From: Actinoplanes italicus
GTDB lineage: Bacteria; Actinomycetota; Actinomycetes; Mycobacteriales; Micromonosporaceae
DNA: 64,000 nt
Direction: 5' to 3'
NCBI RefSeq assembly: GCF_003001815.1
Contig: NZ_PVMZ01000012.1
Coordinates: 246,574 to 310,573, forward strand
Part shown: positions 42,328-53,086 of the stretch, one piece after another
Position numbering within the stretch: the stretch's first letter is position 1
Layout of the letters: each line of letters starts with the position of its first letter
Notes under the pieces: model-generated
Databases searched by the model: none
Told to the model about the DNA's origin: nothing
What the model saw: only the letters and a program-made list of their open reading frames with translations
Program-made: the position numbers and the translations under genes

Positions 42328-43248
42328 TCAGCCGTCGTCGCGGCTCTGCTCGGCCAGGAACCGCTCGAGCTCCGCGCCGAGCTCCTCGGCGGTCGGCAGC
42401 GGGGAGTCCGAGTCGGCGAGCAGGTTGCCCTGGCGGCCGCGGAGGAACGCGTCGTACTGCGCCTCCAGCGAGGTGACCAGGCGACCGGCCTGCTCGTCGT
42501 CGGCGACCTGCTTGTCGACCTCGTCGCGGACCTGCTTAGCCGACTCGCGCAGCGCGCCGGTCGGCAGGGCCAGGCCGGTGTTGGCCGACACCGAGTCGAG
42601 CAGCAGCTCGGCGGCGGCCGGGTAGGCGGTCTGTGCCAGGTAGTGCGGGACGTGCGCGGCATACCCGAGGGCGTCACGGCCGGACCTGCCGAGCCGGAAC
42701 TCGAGGAGGTTGCCGACGCTGGCCGGCACCTGCACCCGCTGCAGCCACGGCTCGTGGTCGCCGAGCAGCCGCTTGTCGGTCGCGTGCGCGGTGACACCGA
42801 CCGGGCGGGTGTGCGGCACGGCCATCGGGATGGCGTTGAGACCGACCGTGACCCGGACGCCGAGCCGGTCGATCAGCCCGGTCACCGCGGCGATGAACCG
42901 CTCCCACTGCAGATCGGGCTCGGGCCCGGCGAGCAGCAGGAACGGGGTGCCCAGCTGGTCCTTGACCAGATGCAGGGTGAGGTGCGGTTCCTCGTAGCTC
43001 TCGAAGTGGTCGGCCACGAAGATCATCGGGGGCCGCCGGGAACGGTAGTCGAGCAGTTGATCGAGGTCGAACGTGGCGACGACCTCGTTCTCCAGGTTCT
43101 CCAGCAGATTCTCGCGGGCCAGCTGGATCGCGCTGCCCGCGTCGACGAATCCGGTGAGCGCCTGGACGAGCACCGGGCTGTCCAGAGCCGGCAGGTCACC
43201 GGTCATCTCGTAGAGCCCGTGGGGGTCGAGCACGCTGTGAACCTCCAT
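42328..43248 (-). CDS. PAC2 family protein, 306 aa
   Basis: PAC2 proteins resemble eukaryotic proteasome assembly chaperone 2; actinobacteria, which have proteasomes, usually encode one or two. Marks are LDSPVLVQALTGFVDAGSAIQLARENLLENLE, FDLDQLLDYRSRRPPM, and GLNAIPMAVPHTRPVGVTAHATDKRLL. A helical C-terminal region (DEVDKQVADDEQAGRLVTSLEAQYDAFL) is typical of the actinobacterial form. Cytoplasmic. The molecular role in bacteria is not settled. Confidence 0.85.
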   Translation of the reverse strand: MEVHSVLDPHGLYEMTGDLPALDSPVLVQALTGFVDAGSAIQLARENLLENLENEVVATFDLDQLLDYRSRRPPMIFVADHFESYEEPHLTLHLVKDQLGTPFLLLAGPEPDLQWERFIAAVTGLIDRLGVRVTVGLNAIPMAVPHTRPVGVTAHATDKRLLGDHEPWLQRVQVPASVGNLLEFRLGRSGRDALGYAAHVPHYLAQTAYPAAAELLLDSVSANTGLALPTGALRESAKQVRDEVDKQVADDEQAGRLVTSLEAQYDAFLRGRQGNLLADSDSPLPTAEELGAELERFLAEQSRDDG

Positions 43249-43400
43249 GCGAAGCGGCTTGTCTCCGGCGGTAACAGCCGGCCGCCGGCGTTAATTCCGG
43301 CTTCCTCCCATCATCGCGCACCGGAGCTCCGTGACGGCGACGTGCACGCACCCCGCACAATGGGTTCCAGATCCACTTCCCCGCCCCTTCGGAGTGATCT

Positions 43401-44063
43401 TTGAAGCAACAGGACTCAGCAGAGACCGCCGCCCCTCCCGGCACGCTGTGGGCCCGCATGAAGGCCGACCCGCAGTACGCCCCCGAACACCTCGCGCTCG
43501 AAGCGGTGCGCCGCCTCGGCCCGGAAGCAGCGGCCTGGCACGCCCGGATCCGCGAGGAACGCCCCGAGCTCGATCCGGACGGCGTGGCCAATCTGGCCGT
43601 GAAGCACTTCACCACCCTGGCCCGGGTCTCCGGCGCCGTCTCGGGCGCGGCCGGCCTGCCCGGCGCGGTGCTCGACGTCGGCGTGCTGGCCTGGACCCAG
43701 TCCCGCATGGTGCTGCACGTGGCAGCGGCATACGGCACCGATCCGGCGGGCCAGGAACGGGCCACCGACCTGCTCGTGCTCCAGCGCGTGCACAAGGTGG
43801 CGGAGACCGCCCGGACGGCCCTCGGGGTCGCCGCCGGTCGCGAACGGGCCAGCCGGATCTTCACCGGCGACTCCGGGCGGCCGCTCGCCGGCGTACTCAT
43901 GAAGCTCGGTCTGAAGCTCGCTCAGATGGCCGGCGTGCGTGCCGCCAAGCGCGTCTTCGCCAAGATGGTCCCGGGCGCCGGCATCATCCTCGGCACGTGG
44001 GCGAACTCGGCGGCCACCAAGGATCTGGCGCAGCGGGCCCGGGAGCATTACCGCAAGACCTAA
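43401..44063 (+). CDS. EcsC family-like protein, 220 aa
   Basis: A hydrophobic and alpha-helical protein with ARVSGAVSGAAGLPGAVLDVGVLAWTQSRMVLHVAAAYG and AAKRVFAKMVPGAGIILGTWANSAATKDLAQRAREHY. These match the EcsC family, glycine-rich and membrane-associated. No function is established for stand-alone members. TTG at 43401 is the start, with GGAG 6 bases upstream. The next gene starts 32 bases later. Confidence 0.7.
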   Translation: MKQQDSAETAAPPGTLWARMKADPQYAPEHLALEAVRRLGPEAAAWHARIREERPELDPDGVANLAVKHFTTLARVSGAVSGAAGLPGAVLDVGVLAWTQSRMVLHVAAAYGTDPAGQERATDLLVLQRVHKVAETARTALGVAAGRERASRIFTGDSGRPLAGVLMKLGLKLAQMAGVRAAKRVFAKMVPGAGIILGTWANSAATKDLAQRAREHYRKT

Positions 44064-44094
44064 GATCCTGCTTCCGCGACCCGATCCACCAGAC

Positions 44095-44694
44095 GTGCTG
44101 GGATTCCGGAAGTCCGCCGTCGCCCTGTCCGCCGTCGTGCTACCGCTGCTGCTGACCGGCTGTTCCTCCTCGTCGTCATCCAGTGCGGGCGGGGAGGAGA
44201 CGGCCGGCACCGGCCGCAACTGGGTCGTGGTGGACGAGGGCAACCCGACCGCGTCGCCGGAGGTGACGTTCGGCACGGCGGCACCGACCCCGTCGATCAC
44301 GCTGCCGCCGCTGCCCACCGGCAGTGTCCCGCCGGCCGCCACGCCGAGCAGCACCTGCACGCCGATGCAGCGGATCAAGACGATCAACGGGCTGGCCGTG
44401 GATCCCGGCAGCACCGACGCGGTGGTGACCTGGTACCACCCGGGCGGCGGCAACATCGTCGACTACCGGATCACCGCGGTGAGCCAGAACCTCGTGGTCG
44501 GGCTGCAGAAGGAGTCCGAGTGGACCCAGAGCGTGCCGGACAAGTGCGGTGACGTGAGCGCCACCGTCACCGGGCTGGAGCCGGGTACGCCGTACATCTT
44601 CACGGTCGACGTGGTGATGAAGCGGGCGAACTTCAGTCTGGAGGGCACCTACACCCAGACGGTCGCCCGGTCGGGCGTAATAAGGACCACGTAG
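44095..44694 (+). CDS. lipoprotein with fibronectin type III-like domain, 199 aa
   Basis: The signal peptide has lipobox LLTGC, then poly-Ser and a Thr/Pro linker. The C-terminal domain (about residue 90 on) shows AVVTWYHPGGGNIVDYRITAVSQNL and VTGLEPGTPYIFTVDVVMK, the tell-tale strands of a fibronectin type III fold. Two Cys may pair. Function unknown; FnIII lipoproteins often bind surface polymers. GTG at 44095 gives the clean signal peptide but has no clear ribosome site. Confidence 0.72.
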   Translation: MLGFRKSAVALSAVVLPLLLTGCSSSSSSSAGGEETAGTGRNWVVVDEGNPTASPEVTFGTAAPTPSITLPPLPTGSVPPAATPSSTCTPMQRIKTINGLAVDPGSTDAVVTWYHPGGGNIVDYRITAVSQNLVVGLQKESEWTQSVPDKCGDVSATVTGLEPGTPYIFTVDVVMKRANFSLEGTYTQTVARSGVIRTT

Positions 44695-44715
44695 GGGACT
44701 GTCACTCCGAGTCTC

Positions 44716-44728
44716 TAAGCTTCCCGGC
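44716..44728 (+). promoter_or_regulatory. leaderless -10 box (TAAGCT) of the antiporter operon
   Basis: TAAGCT at 44716-44721 is followed by seven bases and the ATG at 44729. No -35 match is obvious. Confidence 0.45.
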
Positions 44729-46303
44729 ATGGAGACGATCGTCGACACTGTCGTACTGGTGGCGATCGCCGTCGTCGGCGCGGCCCTCGCCCGCCGGCTG
44801 GGGTTCGTCGCGCCTCTGGTGCTGCTCGTCGCGGGGCTGGGGCTGTCCTTCGTGCCCGGGTTCCCCGAGGCGCACCTCGATCACGAGCTGGTCCTGATCG
44901 GGATCCTGCCGCCGCTGCTGTACGTGGCCGCGCTGCAGACCTCGGTGCCCGCGTTCCGGCTCGCGCTGCGGCCGATCCTGCTGCTCGCGGTCGGTCTCGT
45001 GGTGCTGACCGCGCTGGTGGTGGGCTTCCTGGTGCACATGATGCTGCCCGCCGTGCCGCTGGCCGCGTGCGTGGCCCTCGGCGCGATCGTGGCGCCGCCG
45101 GACGCGGTCTCCGCGACCGCGATCGCCCGAAGCGTCGGGCTGCCCCGCCGGGTGGTGACCATCCTCGAGGGCGAGAGCCTGCTCAACGACGCGACCGCCC
45201 TGGTCATGGTCCGGGTGGCGATCGGCGCGCTGACCGGCGCGGCGATCGGCTGGATGGACATCTCGGTCCGGGTCGTGCAGACGGCCGGCGGTGGCCTGCT
45301 GCTCGGTCTCGCGTTCGCGGTGGGAGCGGCCTGGCTGCACAAGAAGATCGAGGACCCGCTGCTCGACGACGCGGTGGCGTTGCTCACCCCGTTCGTCGTG
45401 GTGATCGTCGCGGAGAAGCTGCACACGTCCAGCGTGGTGGCGGTCGTCGTGGCCGGGCTCTACCTCGGTCATCGCATCCCCTACCTGCTGTCTCCCACCT
45501 CACGGCTGCAGATGGACGCGGTCTGGCGCCTGATCAACTTCCTTCTCGAGGGTGTGGTCTTCCTCCTGGTCGGCCTGCAGATGCGCCATGTCATCAGCGG
45601 CATCGAGACCAGCTGGGCCACCACCGTGCAGGTCACCGCGGTGGTGTTCGGGGCGCTGCTGGCGATCCGGTTCGTCTGGATGTATCCGGCGACCTACCTG
45701 GCCCGGCTCGTCCCGCGGATCCGCAACCGCGAGCCACGACCACCGGTCACCGTGCCGACCGTGATCGCCTGGGCCGGCATGCGCGGCGTGGTCACGCTGG
45801 CCGCGGCGCAGACCCTGCCACCGCCCGGCGTCGACGGCGCCCCGGACTACCCGCGCGACCTGCTGATCTTCGTGGCGTTCGCGATCATCGTGCTGACGCT
45901 GCTCGTCCAGGGCACGACGTTGCCCTGGCTGGCCCGCCGTCTCGGCGTCCGCGAGGACAACAGCGCCCAGGACGCGCTGGCCGAGGCGAACATCCAGCAC
46001 GCGGCCGGCCGGGCGGCACTCGAGGCGCTGGAGGAGCACGCCGACGGTGCACCCCCGACGGTCGTGGAGCGGCTGCGGGGCCTCGTGGAGAGCCGTGGCA
46101 ACAACGCCTGGGAACGCCTCGGCAACCAGAACCGGGAAACCCCGTCGGCCGCGTACGGCCGGCTGCGCCGCGAGATGATCAGAGCGGAACGGCACGTCTT
46201 CAAGATCGCCCGCAACGAGGGGCGGATCCCCGAGGAGGTCCTCGTCCGCGCCCAGCGTGAACTCGACCTGGAAGAAACCCAGCTGCAACGGAGTGACGAT
46301 TGA
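44729..46303 (+). CDS. Na+/H+ antiporter, CPA1 family, 524 aa
   Basis: Twelve or so helices form a monovalent cation:proton antiporter. Marks are ALGAIVAPPDAVSATAIARSVGLPRRVVTILEGESLLNDATALV (ion-binding Asp region), LLEGVVFLLVGLQMRHV and VIAWAGMRGVVTLAAAQTLP. A cytoplasmic C-terminal tail of about 110 charged residues follows, likely regulatory. It exports sodium or potassium for pH and salt balance. The stop overlaps the TTG start of the zinc-finger gene (TTGA), and the third gene is coupled too. Confidence 0.92.
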   Translation: METIVDTVVLVAIAVVGAALARRLGFVAPLVLLVAGLGLSFVPGFPEAHLDHELVLIGILPPLLYVAALQTSVPAFRLALRPILLLAVGLVVLTALVVGFLVHMMLPAVPLAACVALGAIVAPPDAVSATAIARSVGLPRRVVTILEGESLLNDATALVMVRVAIGALTGAAIGWMDISVRVVQTAGGGLLLGLAFAVGAAWLHKKIEDPLLDDAVALLTPFVVVIVAEKLHTSSVVAVVVAGLYLGHRIPYLLSPTSRLQMDAVWRLINFLLEGVVFLLVGLQMRHVISGIETSWATTVQVTAVVFGALLAIRFVWMYPATYLARLVPRIRNREPRPPVTVPTVIAWAGMRGVVTLAAAQTLPPPGVDGAPDYPRDLLIFVAFAIIVLTLLVQGTTLPWLARRLGVREDNSAQDALAEANIQHAAGRAALEALEEHADGAPPTVVERLRGLVESRGNNAWERLGNQNRETPSAAYGRLRREMIRAERHVFKIARNEGRIPEEVLVRAQRELDLEETQLQRSDD

Positions 46304-46563
46304 TCTGTCAGCATCTCAAAGAATCGACCGAGCCGGCGCCGCTGAGCGCTTATGAGGACGGCTGCCCGCAGTGTCACGCCGTCGGCAACCACAACTGGGT
46401 GCACCTGCGCCTCTGCATGGGCTGCGGTCTCGTCGCCTGCTGTGACTCGTCGCCGGCCCGGCACATGTCGGCGCACCACGGGGCCGAGGGGCATCCGGTG
46501 ATGCGCTCGTTCGAGCCGGGCGAGACCTGGCGCTGGTGCTACGAGGACGAGCAGCTCGGATGA
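46300..46563 (+). CDS. UBP-type zinc finger protein, 87 aa
   Basis: A single ZnF-UBP domain: GCPQCHAVGNHNWVHLRLCMGCGLVACCDSSPARHMSAHH, with the Cys/His ligands of this fold and a trailing GHPVMRSFEPGETW. In eukaryotes the fold binds the ubiquitin C-terminal di-Gly; in actinobacteria partners are not known, though C-terminal tails such as that of Pup could be considered. The TTG start overlaps the antiporter stop, and the 3' end overlaps the next gene. Confidence 0.85.
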   Translation: MICQHLKESTEPAPLSAYEDGCPQCHAVGNHNWVHLRLCMGCGLVACCDSSPARHMSAHHGAEGHPVMRSFEPGETWRWCYEDEQLG

Positions 46564-47465
46564 GGATCCTGGTGGTCGGCGCCGGCGCGAGCGGTGGCTA
46601 CTTCGGCGGGCGCCTGCTCCAGGCCGGGCGGGACGTGACGTTCCTGGTCCGGCCGGGGCGCGCCGCCCACCTCGCCGAACGGGGCCTGCGGATCAAGAGC
46701 CCGGACGGCGAGACGGTGCTGCGGCCACGGTTGATCACCGCGGTCGACGGCCACTACGACATCGTGCTGCTCGCCGTGAAGAGTTACTCGTTGGAGGTCG
46801 CGCTCACCGGCGCGGCCCCGGCGGCCGGGCCGCGGACCGTGGTGATTCCGCTGCTCAACGGCATCCGGCACATCGAGTCGCTGGTTCGCCGGTTCGGTAT
46901 GGACCGGGCCTGGGGCGGCGTCTGCATGATCCACGCGACGCTCGACGAGGACGGTGACGTGGCCCAGATGAGCGGCCTGCACCGGCTCGCCTTCGGGCCC
47001 CTCGACGGCGGCGACGACGAGCGTCTTCCCGCGGTCAGCGAGGCCCTGATCGGCGCCGGTTTCGACAGCCGGGCCTCGCACACGATCGTTCAGGAACTCT
47101 GGGACAAGTGGGTGCTGCTCGCGACGCTCGGCGCGGCCACGACGCTGTTGCGCGGCTCGATCGGGGCGATCAACAAGGCGCCCGGCGGCCGGGAGTTCCT
47201 GCACGCGCTGGCCGCCGAGACGTCCGGGGTGGCCGCCGCGGCGGGGCATCCGATCCAGGGCAAGGCGGCGGCCATGCTGGAGGCGACCATCGCCACCACC
47301 GAACCGGCCACCTCGTCGATGTACCGCGACCTCGTCCAGGGCCTGCCGGTCGAGGGCGACGCGATCGTCGGCGACATGGTTCTCGAGGCGGCGAAACACG
47401 AGGTCAGCGTGCCGTTGCTGTCTGCCGCCCACACCGGCTTGGCGGTCTATTCCGCAAACCTCTGA
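46560..47465 (+). CDS. ketopantoate reductase family (ApbA/PanE) oxidoreductase, 301 aa
   Basis: The N-terminal Rossmann motif is RILVVGAGASGGYFGGRLLQAG (NADPH binding). VLLAVKSYSLEVAL, VIPLLNGIRHIE, the catalytic-type Lys in ELWDKWVLLATLGAATTLLRGSIG and EGDAIVGDMVLEAAKHEVSVPLL complete the family pattern. True PanE makes pantoate for coenzyme A; actinobacteria often carry several paralogues with other 2-oxoacid substrates, so a panE symbol is not assigned. It overlaps the zinc-finger gene by 4 bases. Confidence 0.87.
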   Translation: MRILVVGAGASGGYFGGRLLQAGRDVTFLVRPGRAAHLAERGLRIKSPDGETVLRPRLITAVDGHYDIVLLAVKSYSLEVALTGAAPAAGPRTVVIPLLNGIRHIESLVRRFGMDRAWGGVCMIHATLDEDGDVAQMSGLHRLAFGPLDGGDDERLPAVSEALIGAGFDSRASHTIVQELWDKWVLLATLGAATTLLRGSIGAINKAPGGREFLHALAAETSGVAAAAGHPIQGKAAAMLEATIATTEPATSSMYRDLVQGLPVEGDAIVGDMVLEAAKHEVSVPLLSAAHTGLAVYSANL

Positions 47466-47593
47466 TCCGGTACGGCTACGCGAACCGTGTCTGTGCGGCC
47501 CGCGACACAGGCGGCACACCGGGCCTCGGCGCGGCCGCCGCGCGTATGCGGTGGAGATCTTCGTGGCGGTATGACACAGCCAGGGTTGATCCT

Positions 47594-48856
47594 TCAGCCG
47601 GCCGGGCGGGCCGTGCTGGGGGAGGGGATGCGGGCCAGGACGTGCTCGGCCTCGCGGGCCACCCGGCCGGCGTCGGCGGCACGGGCCCGGTCGTAGACGG
47701 CGGCGGTCTGCTCGGCGATGGCCGGCCAGTCGAAGTCGGCGCGGACCCGCTCGCGGGCCCGCAGCGCCAGCGACCGGGCGAAATCCCGATCGTCGAGCAC
47801 CCAGCCGGTCACCTCGGCCAGGGCGCCCGGGTCGGCTGACGGGAACTTCACGCCGGTGACGCCGTGCTCGACGATCTCGTCGAGGCCACCGGTGCCGGCG
47901 ACGGCGACCGGGGTGCCGGCGGCCGCGGCCTCCAGCGCGACCATGCCGAACGGTTCGTAGATGCTCGGCACCACGTAGCAGTCCGAGGCCCCCATCAGCG
48001 CGGTCAGCTCGTGCCCGCCGAGGAATCCGGTGAACGTGATCGCGGGATCACCGGCGGCGAGCGCCTCCAGTTCGGGCCGGTGCGGTCCGTCGCCGGCGAT
48101 CACGACACGCAGGCCCGGACGGTGTTCGCGGAGCAGTGGGACGGCGGCGATCAGGTCCTGCACGCCCTTCTCGTACACGAGCCGCCCGGCGTAACTGACG
48201 AGCGGACCGTCCCCGGCGTAGCAGGCGCGGGCGGCGGCGACGGCTCGGGGACGGGCCCGCCACCGCAGCGCGTCCACACCGTTGCGGACCACGTCGACCC
48301 GCTCGGCCGGCACGTCGAACAGCCGGCCGACCTCCCCACGCATGTAGCCGGAGCAGACGATCACCCGCGCCGCCTCGCCGGTCAGCCAGCGTTCGACGTC
48401 GTCGATGGTGCGGTTGTGGGCGGCCGGCAGGTAGCCCTGGTGGCGGCCGGACTCGGTGGCGTGGATCGTGGCGACCAGCGGAACGTCGAGGTGTTCGCGC
48501 AGCGTGACCGCGGTGTGCGCGACCAGCCAGTCGTGGGCGTGCACCACGTCGAACCCGCCGGTCCGGGCGGCTCGCAGGGCGGCCCGGGTGAGCGTGTGGT
48601 TGAACGCGACGGTCCAGGCCAGCAGATCCCCACCGGTTACCGGGAAGGCGGGCGGGTCGTCGGGGGCCCGGATCACCCGGACGCCTTCGGTGTACTCCTC
48701 CAGCAGGGCACCCGGCGCGTGCCTGGTGACGACGGTGACCTCGTGCCCGGCCTGCGCGAGCGTGGTGGCGAGCGCGTGCACGTGCCGGCCGAGCCCGCCC
48801 ACGAGCAGCGGCGGGTACTCCCAGCTCAGCATCAGGATGCGGCTGCGGTCGGTCAT
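47594..48856 (-). CDS. GT4 family glycosyltransferase of the glycogen synthase-like type, 420 aa
   Basis: A GT-B enzyme: N-lobe MLSWEYPPLLVGGLGRHVHALA and DVVHAHDWLVAHTAV, C-lobe VSYAGRLVYEKGVQDLIAAVPLL, VVIAGDGPHRPELEALA and the donor-binding SIYEPFGMVALEAAAAGTPVAVAGTGGLDEIV with its E-x7-E. The beginning is like actinobacterial and archaeal GT4 alpha-glucan synthases. Its start overlaps the stop of the debranching enzyme gene by 4 bases, so it probably works in alpha-glucan metabolism with a nucleotide-glucose donor. Exact product inferred. Confidence 0.85.
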   Translation of the reverse strand: MTDRSRILMLSWEYPPLLVGGLGRHVHALATTLAQAGHEVTVVTRHAPGALLEEYTEGVRVIRAPDDPPAFPVTGGDLLAWTVAFNHTLTRAALRAARTGGFDVVHAHDWLVAHTAVTLREHLDVPLVATIHATESGRHQGYLPAAHNRTIDDVERWLTGEAARVIVCSGYMRGEVGRLFDVPAERVDVVRNGVDALRWRARPRAVAAARACYAGDGPLVSYAGRLVYEKGVQDLIAAVPLLREHRPGLRVVIAGDGPHRPELEALAAGDPAITFTGFLGGHELTALMGASDCYVVPSIYEPFGMVALEAAAAGTPVAVAGTGGLDEIVEHGVTGVKFPSADPGALAEVTGWVLDDRDFARSLALRARERVRADFDWPAIAEQTAAVYDRARAADAGRVAREAEHVLARIPSPSTARPAG

Positions 48857-50766
48857 GACAGGTACCTCTGTTTGACTCGTAGGACCTCGGCGACGGAACG
48901 GGCTGAGAACGGAACGCCGGTCGCCCGGTGCGGGGCGTCGCCGTCGGCGGTCTCGGAGATCGAGCCGACGCCGTACTCGGTCAGGTGCGCGTCGAGGGCG
49001 TCGAGCAGGCCTTCGAGGGGACGGCCGGTGGCGGCGCAGGCGTCCGCGTACGGTCCGATCAGCCAGGTCCAGACGGGGCCCTGGTGGTATGCCATGTCCA
49101 GGCCGGCCGGGCGGTGTGGCTGGTAGCCGTACTCGCCGGTGGCCAGGGTCCGCGGTCCGAGCGGGGTGAGCAACGCCTCCCCGGCCGCCCGTACACCGCG
49201 GCCGGGCTGCCCGCGCATCGGCCCGTGGGGCAGCGACCAGGCGAGCAGTTGGTACGGCCGGAGCGACGGATCGTCGTGATGGGCGCCGGCGCCGAGCGGG
49301 TACGCCGCGGGCGGGCCCTCGACCACGTCGTAGAGCCAGCCCTCGGGGGCAGGGAAGCGGGACGTGAACGATGCCTGAGCCAGGGTGTGCCGGGCACGGG
49401 GTTCGGCGTCGTCGTGGCCGGCCTCGGCGAGCAGGTCACAGATCGCGGCGAGCGCGTTGACCCAGAGCGCGTTGATCTCCACCGGTTTGCCGACGCGGGG
49501 TGCCCAGGGCCCGTCCGATCCGGCCCGCCACGGGTCGCCTGGCGACGACGGGTCCCATCCGGCCGGGCCGGACAGCCGGAGCAGGCCGTCGGCGGGGTCG
49601 ATGCTGAGCGGCCCGGAACCGCCGATCTGATGCCGGAGCAGGCGGCCGAGCGGCGCGGCCAGCTTGGCGGCCAGGGCGCTGTCGCCGGTCCGGGAGACGT
49701 GCCGGTCGACCGCGTGGACCAGCCACAGCGGAGCGTCCAGCGCGTCGTGCCGCAGCCACGGCCCGTCCGGTGTCCGCGTCTCCCGTGCGGCCGCGCGGGT
49801 CCGGGCGATCAGCAGCTCACGGCCCTCGTCGACCCGGCCGGTGTCCAGGAACAGTCCCTCGTAGGCGGTCATCGTGTCGCCGGTCCAGCGGCCCTGCCCC
49901 GGATATCCGGCCACCACGTCGGGACCGTCCGCGGTCCGGACGATGAACCTGTCCGCGGCGAGGACGAGCGTCTCGGCGTACCCCTCCGTCTTGGAAAGGG
50001 TGACCAGCCGGTGGGCGCGCTCGCGTTCCGCGGCGATGACCACCGGCGGTGGCGGCGGGGTTTCGCCGAGCGCGCCGGCCCACGCCGAGATCTCCAGGGT
50101 GCCGCCGGGACCGGCCTGCCGGAAGAAGGTGCCGGCATGCCAGAGGTCCTCGACCTGGGCGCCGGTACGGACGTCGAGGTGCCAGAGGCCTGCCGGTTGC
50201 CAGCCGGGACCGTGCAGGCGGTACGCACCGTCGACGACGACACCGCCGGAGACGGGTTCGACGCCGAGGCCGGGCCCGGAGGCGCGCCGGGTGGTGTGTG
50301 CGGTCCGCCAGGTGCACATCGCGGCGACGGCGAGACCGACCGGGCCGGGCGCGCTGATCACCCGGTGGACGACGGCGAGCGACGGGTGGCCGTGCCGCAT
50401 CGCCAGTTCGCGCTCGACGACGACGTCACCGATCCGCCACCGCCAGCGGGGTAGCCCCTGATCGAGGGTGAACGTCTGAAGGTGGCGGTGCCCGGCCGGT
50501 TCGATCGAGCCGGACGCCCACTCGTGCGTGTAGAGCGGGACCTTGGCGCCGGACGGCAGGGTGACGGTCAGATCCAGCGAGGCCAGCGCCACGTGGTCGA
50601 AGACGGTCAGCAGGGAGTGCTCGCGCCGGGTGCGCAGGCCGCTGACCGTACCGCCGGCATATCCGCCGAGTCCGTCGGTGACCAGCCACTCCCGCCCTCG
50701 GCCCGCGTCGGTGGTGAGCGAGCCACAGATCTGCGGACCGAAGGTGATCTGATCACAACGCGGCAC
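48853..50766 (-). CDS. amylo-alpha-1,6-glucosidase-type glycogen debranching enzyme, 637 aa
   Basis: The N-terminal beta-sandwich starts with TDGLGGYAGGTVSGLRTRREHSLL, typical of archaeal/bacterial GDE proteins. The C-terminal (alpha/alpha)6 barrel shows GQGRWTGDTMTAYEGLFLDTGR, APLWLVHAVDRH, KPVEINALWVNALA and AYHQGPVWTWLIGPY. It should hydrolyse alpha-1,6 branch glucose. GTG start; the ribosome site is weak. It heads a two-gene leftward operon with the GT4 gene, facing away from glgX, a second and unrelated type of debrancher. Confidence 0.87.
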   Translation of the reverse strand: MPRCDQITFGPQICGSLTTDAGRGREWLVTDGLGGYAGGTVSGLRTRREHSLLTVFDHVALASLDLTVTLPSGAKVPLYTHEWASGSIEPAGHRHLQTFTLDQGLPRWRWRIGDVVVERELAMRHGHPSLAVVHRVISAPGPVGLAVAAMCTWRTAHTTRRASGPGLGVEPVSGGVVVDGAYRLHGPGWQPAGLWHLDVRTGAQVEDLWHAGTFFRQAGPGGTLEISAWAGALGETPPPPPVVIAAERERAHRLVTLSKTEGYAETLVLAADRFIVRTADGPDVVAGYPGQGRWTGDTMTAYEGLFLDTGRVDEGRELLIARTRAAARETRTPDGPWLRHDALDAPLWLVHAVDRHVSRTGDSALAAKLAAPLGRLLRHQIGGSGPLSIDPADGLLRLSGPAGWDPSSPGDPWRAGSDGPWAPRVGKPVEINALWVNALAAICDLLAEAGHDDAEPRARHTLAQASFTSRFPAPEGWLYDVVEGPPAAYPLGAGAHHDDPSLRPYQLLAWSLPHGPMRGQPGRGVRAAGEALLTPLGPRTLATGEYGYQPHRPAGLDMAYHQGPVWTWLIGPYADACAATGRPLEGLLDALDAHLTEYGVGSISETADGDAPHRATGVPFSARSVAEVLRVKQRYLS

Positions 50767-50974
50767 GATGTCTCAAATGCTCCATTTGCGAACACGCTAA
50801 ACCCCCGGACGGGGAGATATCAGCGGCTAACCGGACAGTCGGGCCGACGTTAGCAGTGAAGTCCGCGAGAATGGCCGCTGACGCGGCCGCGCGGGGTTAG
50901 CCCGTCCCACGGACGGGCATACGGAATCCTCGCCGGTCTCGATCACAGGGACGGTCGAAGGGTAGGAGCACGGT
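50767..50974. promoter_or_regulatory. 208-base shared divergent control region of the glycogen/trehalose genes
   Basis: It holds a perfect inverted repeat CAAATG-CTC-CATTTG at 50774-50788, close to the debrancher start. Another perfect 8-bp inverted repeat spans 50900-50918, close to glgX. The hexamer GTTAGC occurs three times, once inverted (50826, 50849, 50896). GGTAGGAG serves glgX. The inverted repeats are candidate operators for coordinated control; no regulator gene is adjacent. Confidence 0.45.

Positions 50975-53085
<2,111 letters not shown>

Positions 53086-53086
<1 letters not shown>

Noticed and set aside
47466..47593. Third copy of the repeated terminator, suggested by TGACACAGCC near 47573
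   Set aside because: No matching left arm is present within 130 bases, so it is at best a degraded remnant; no good terminator was found between these convergent genes.
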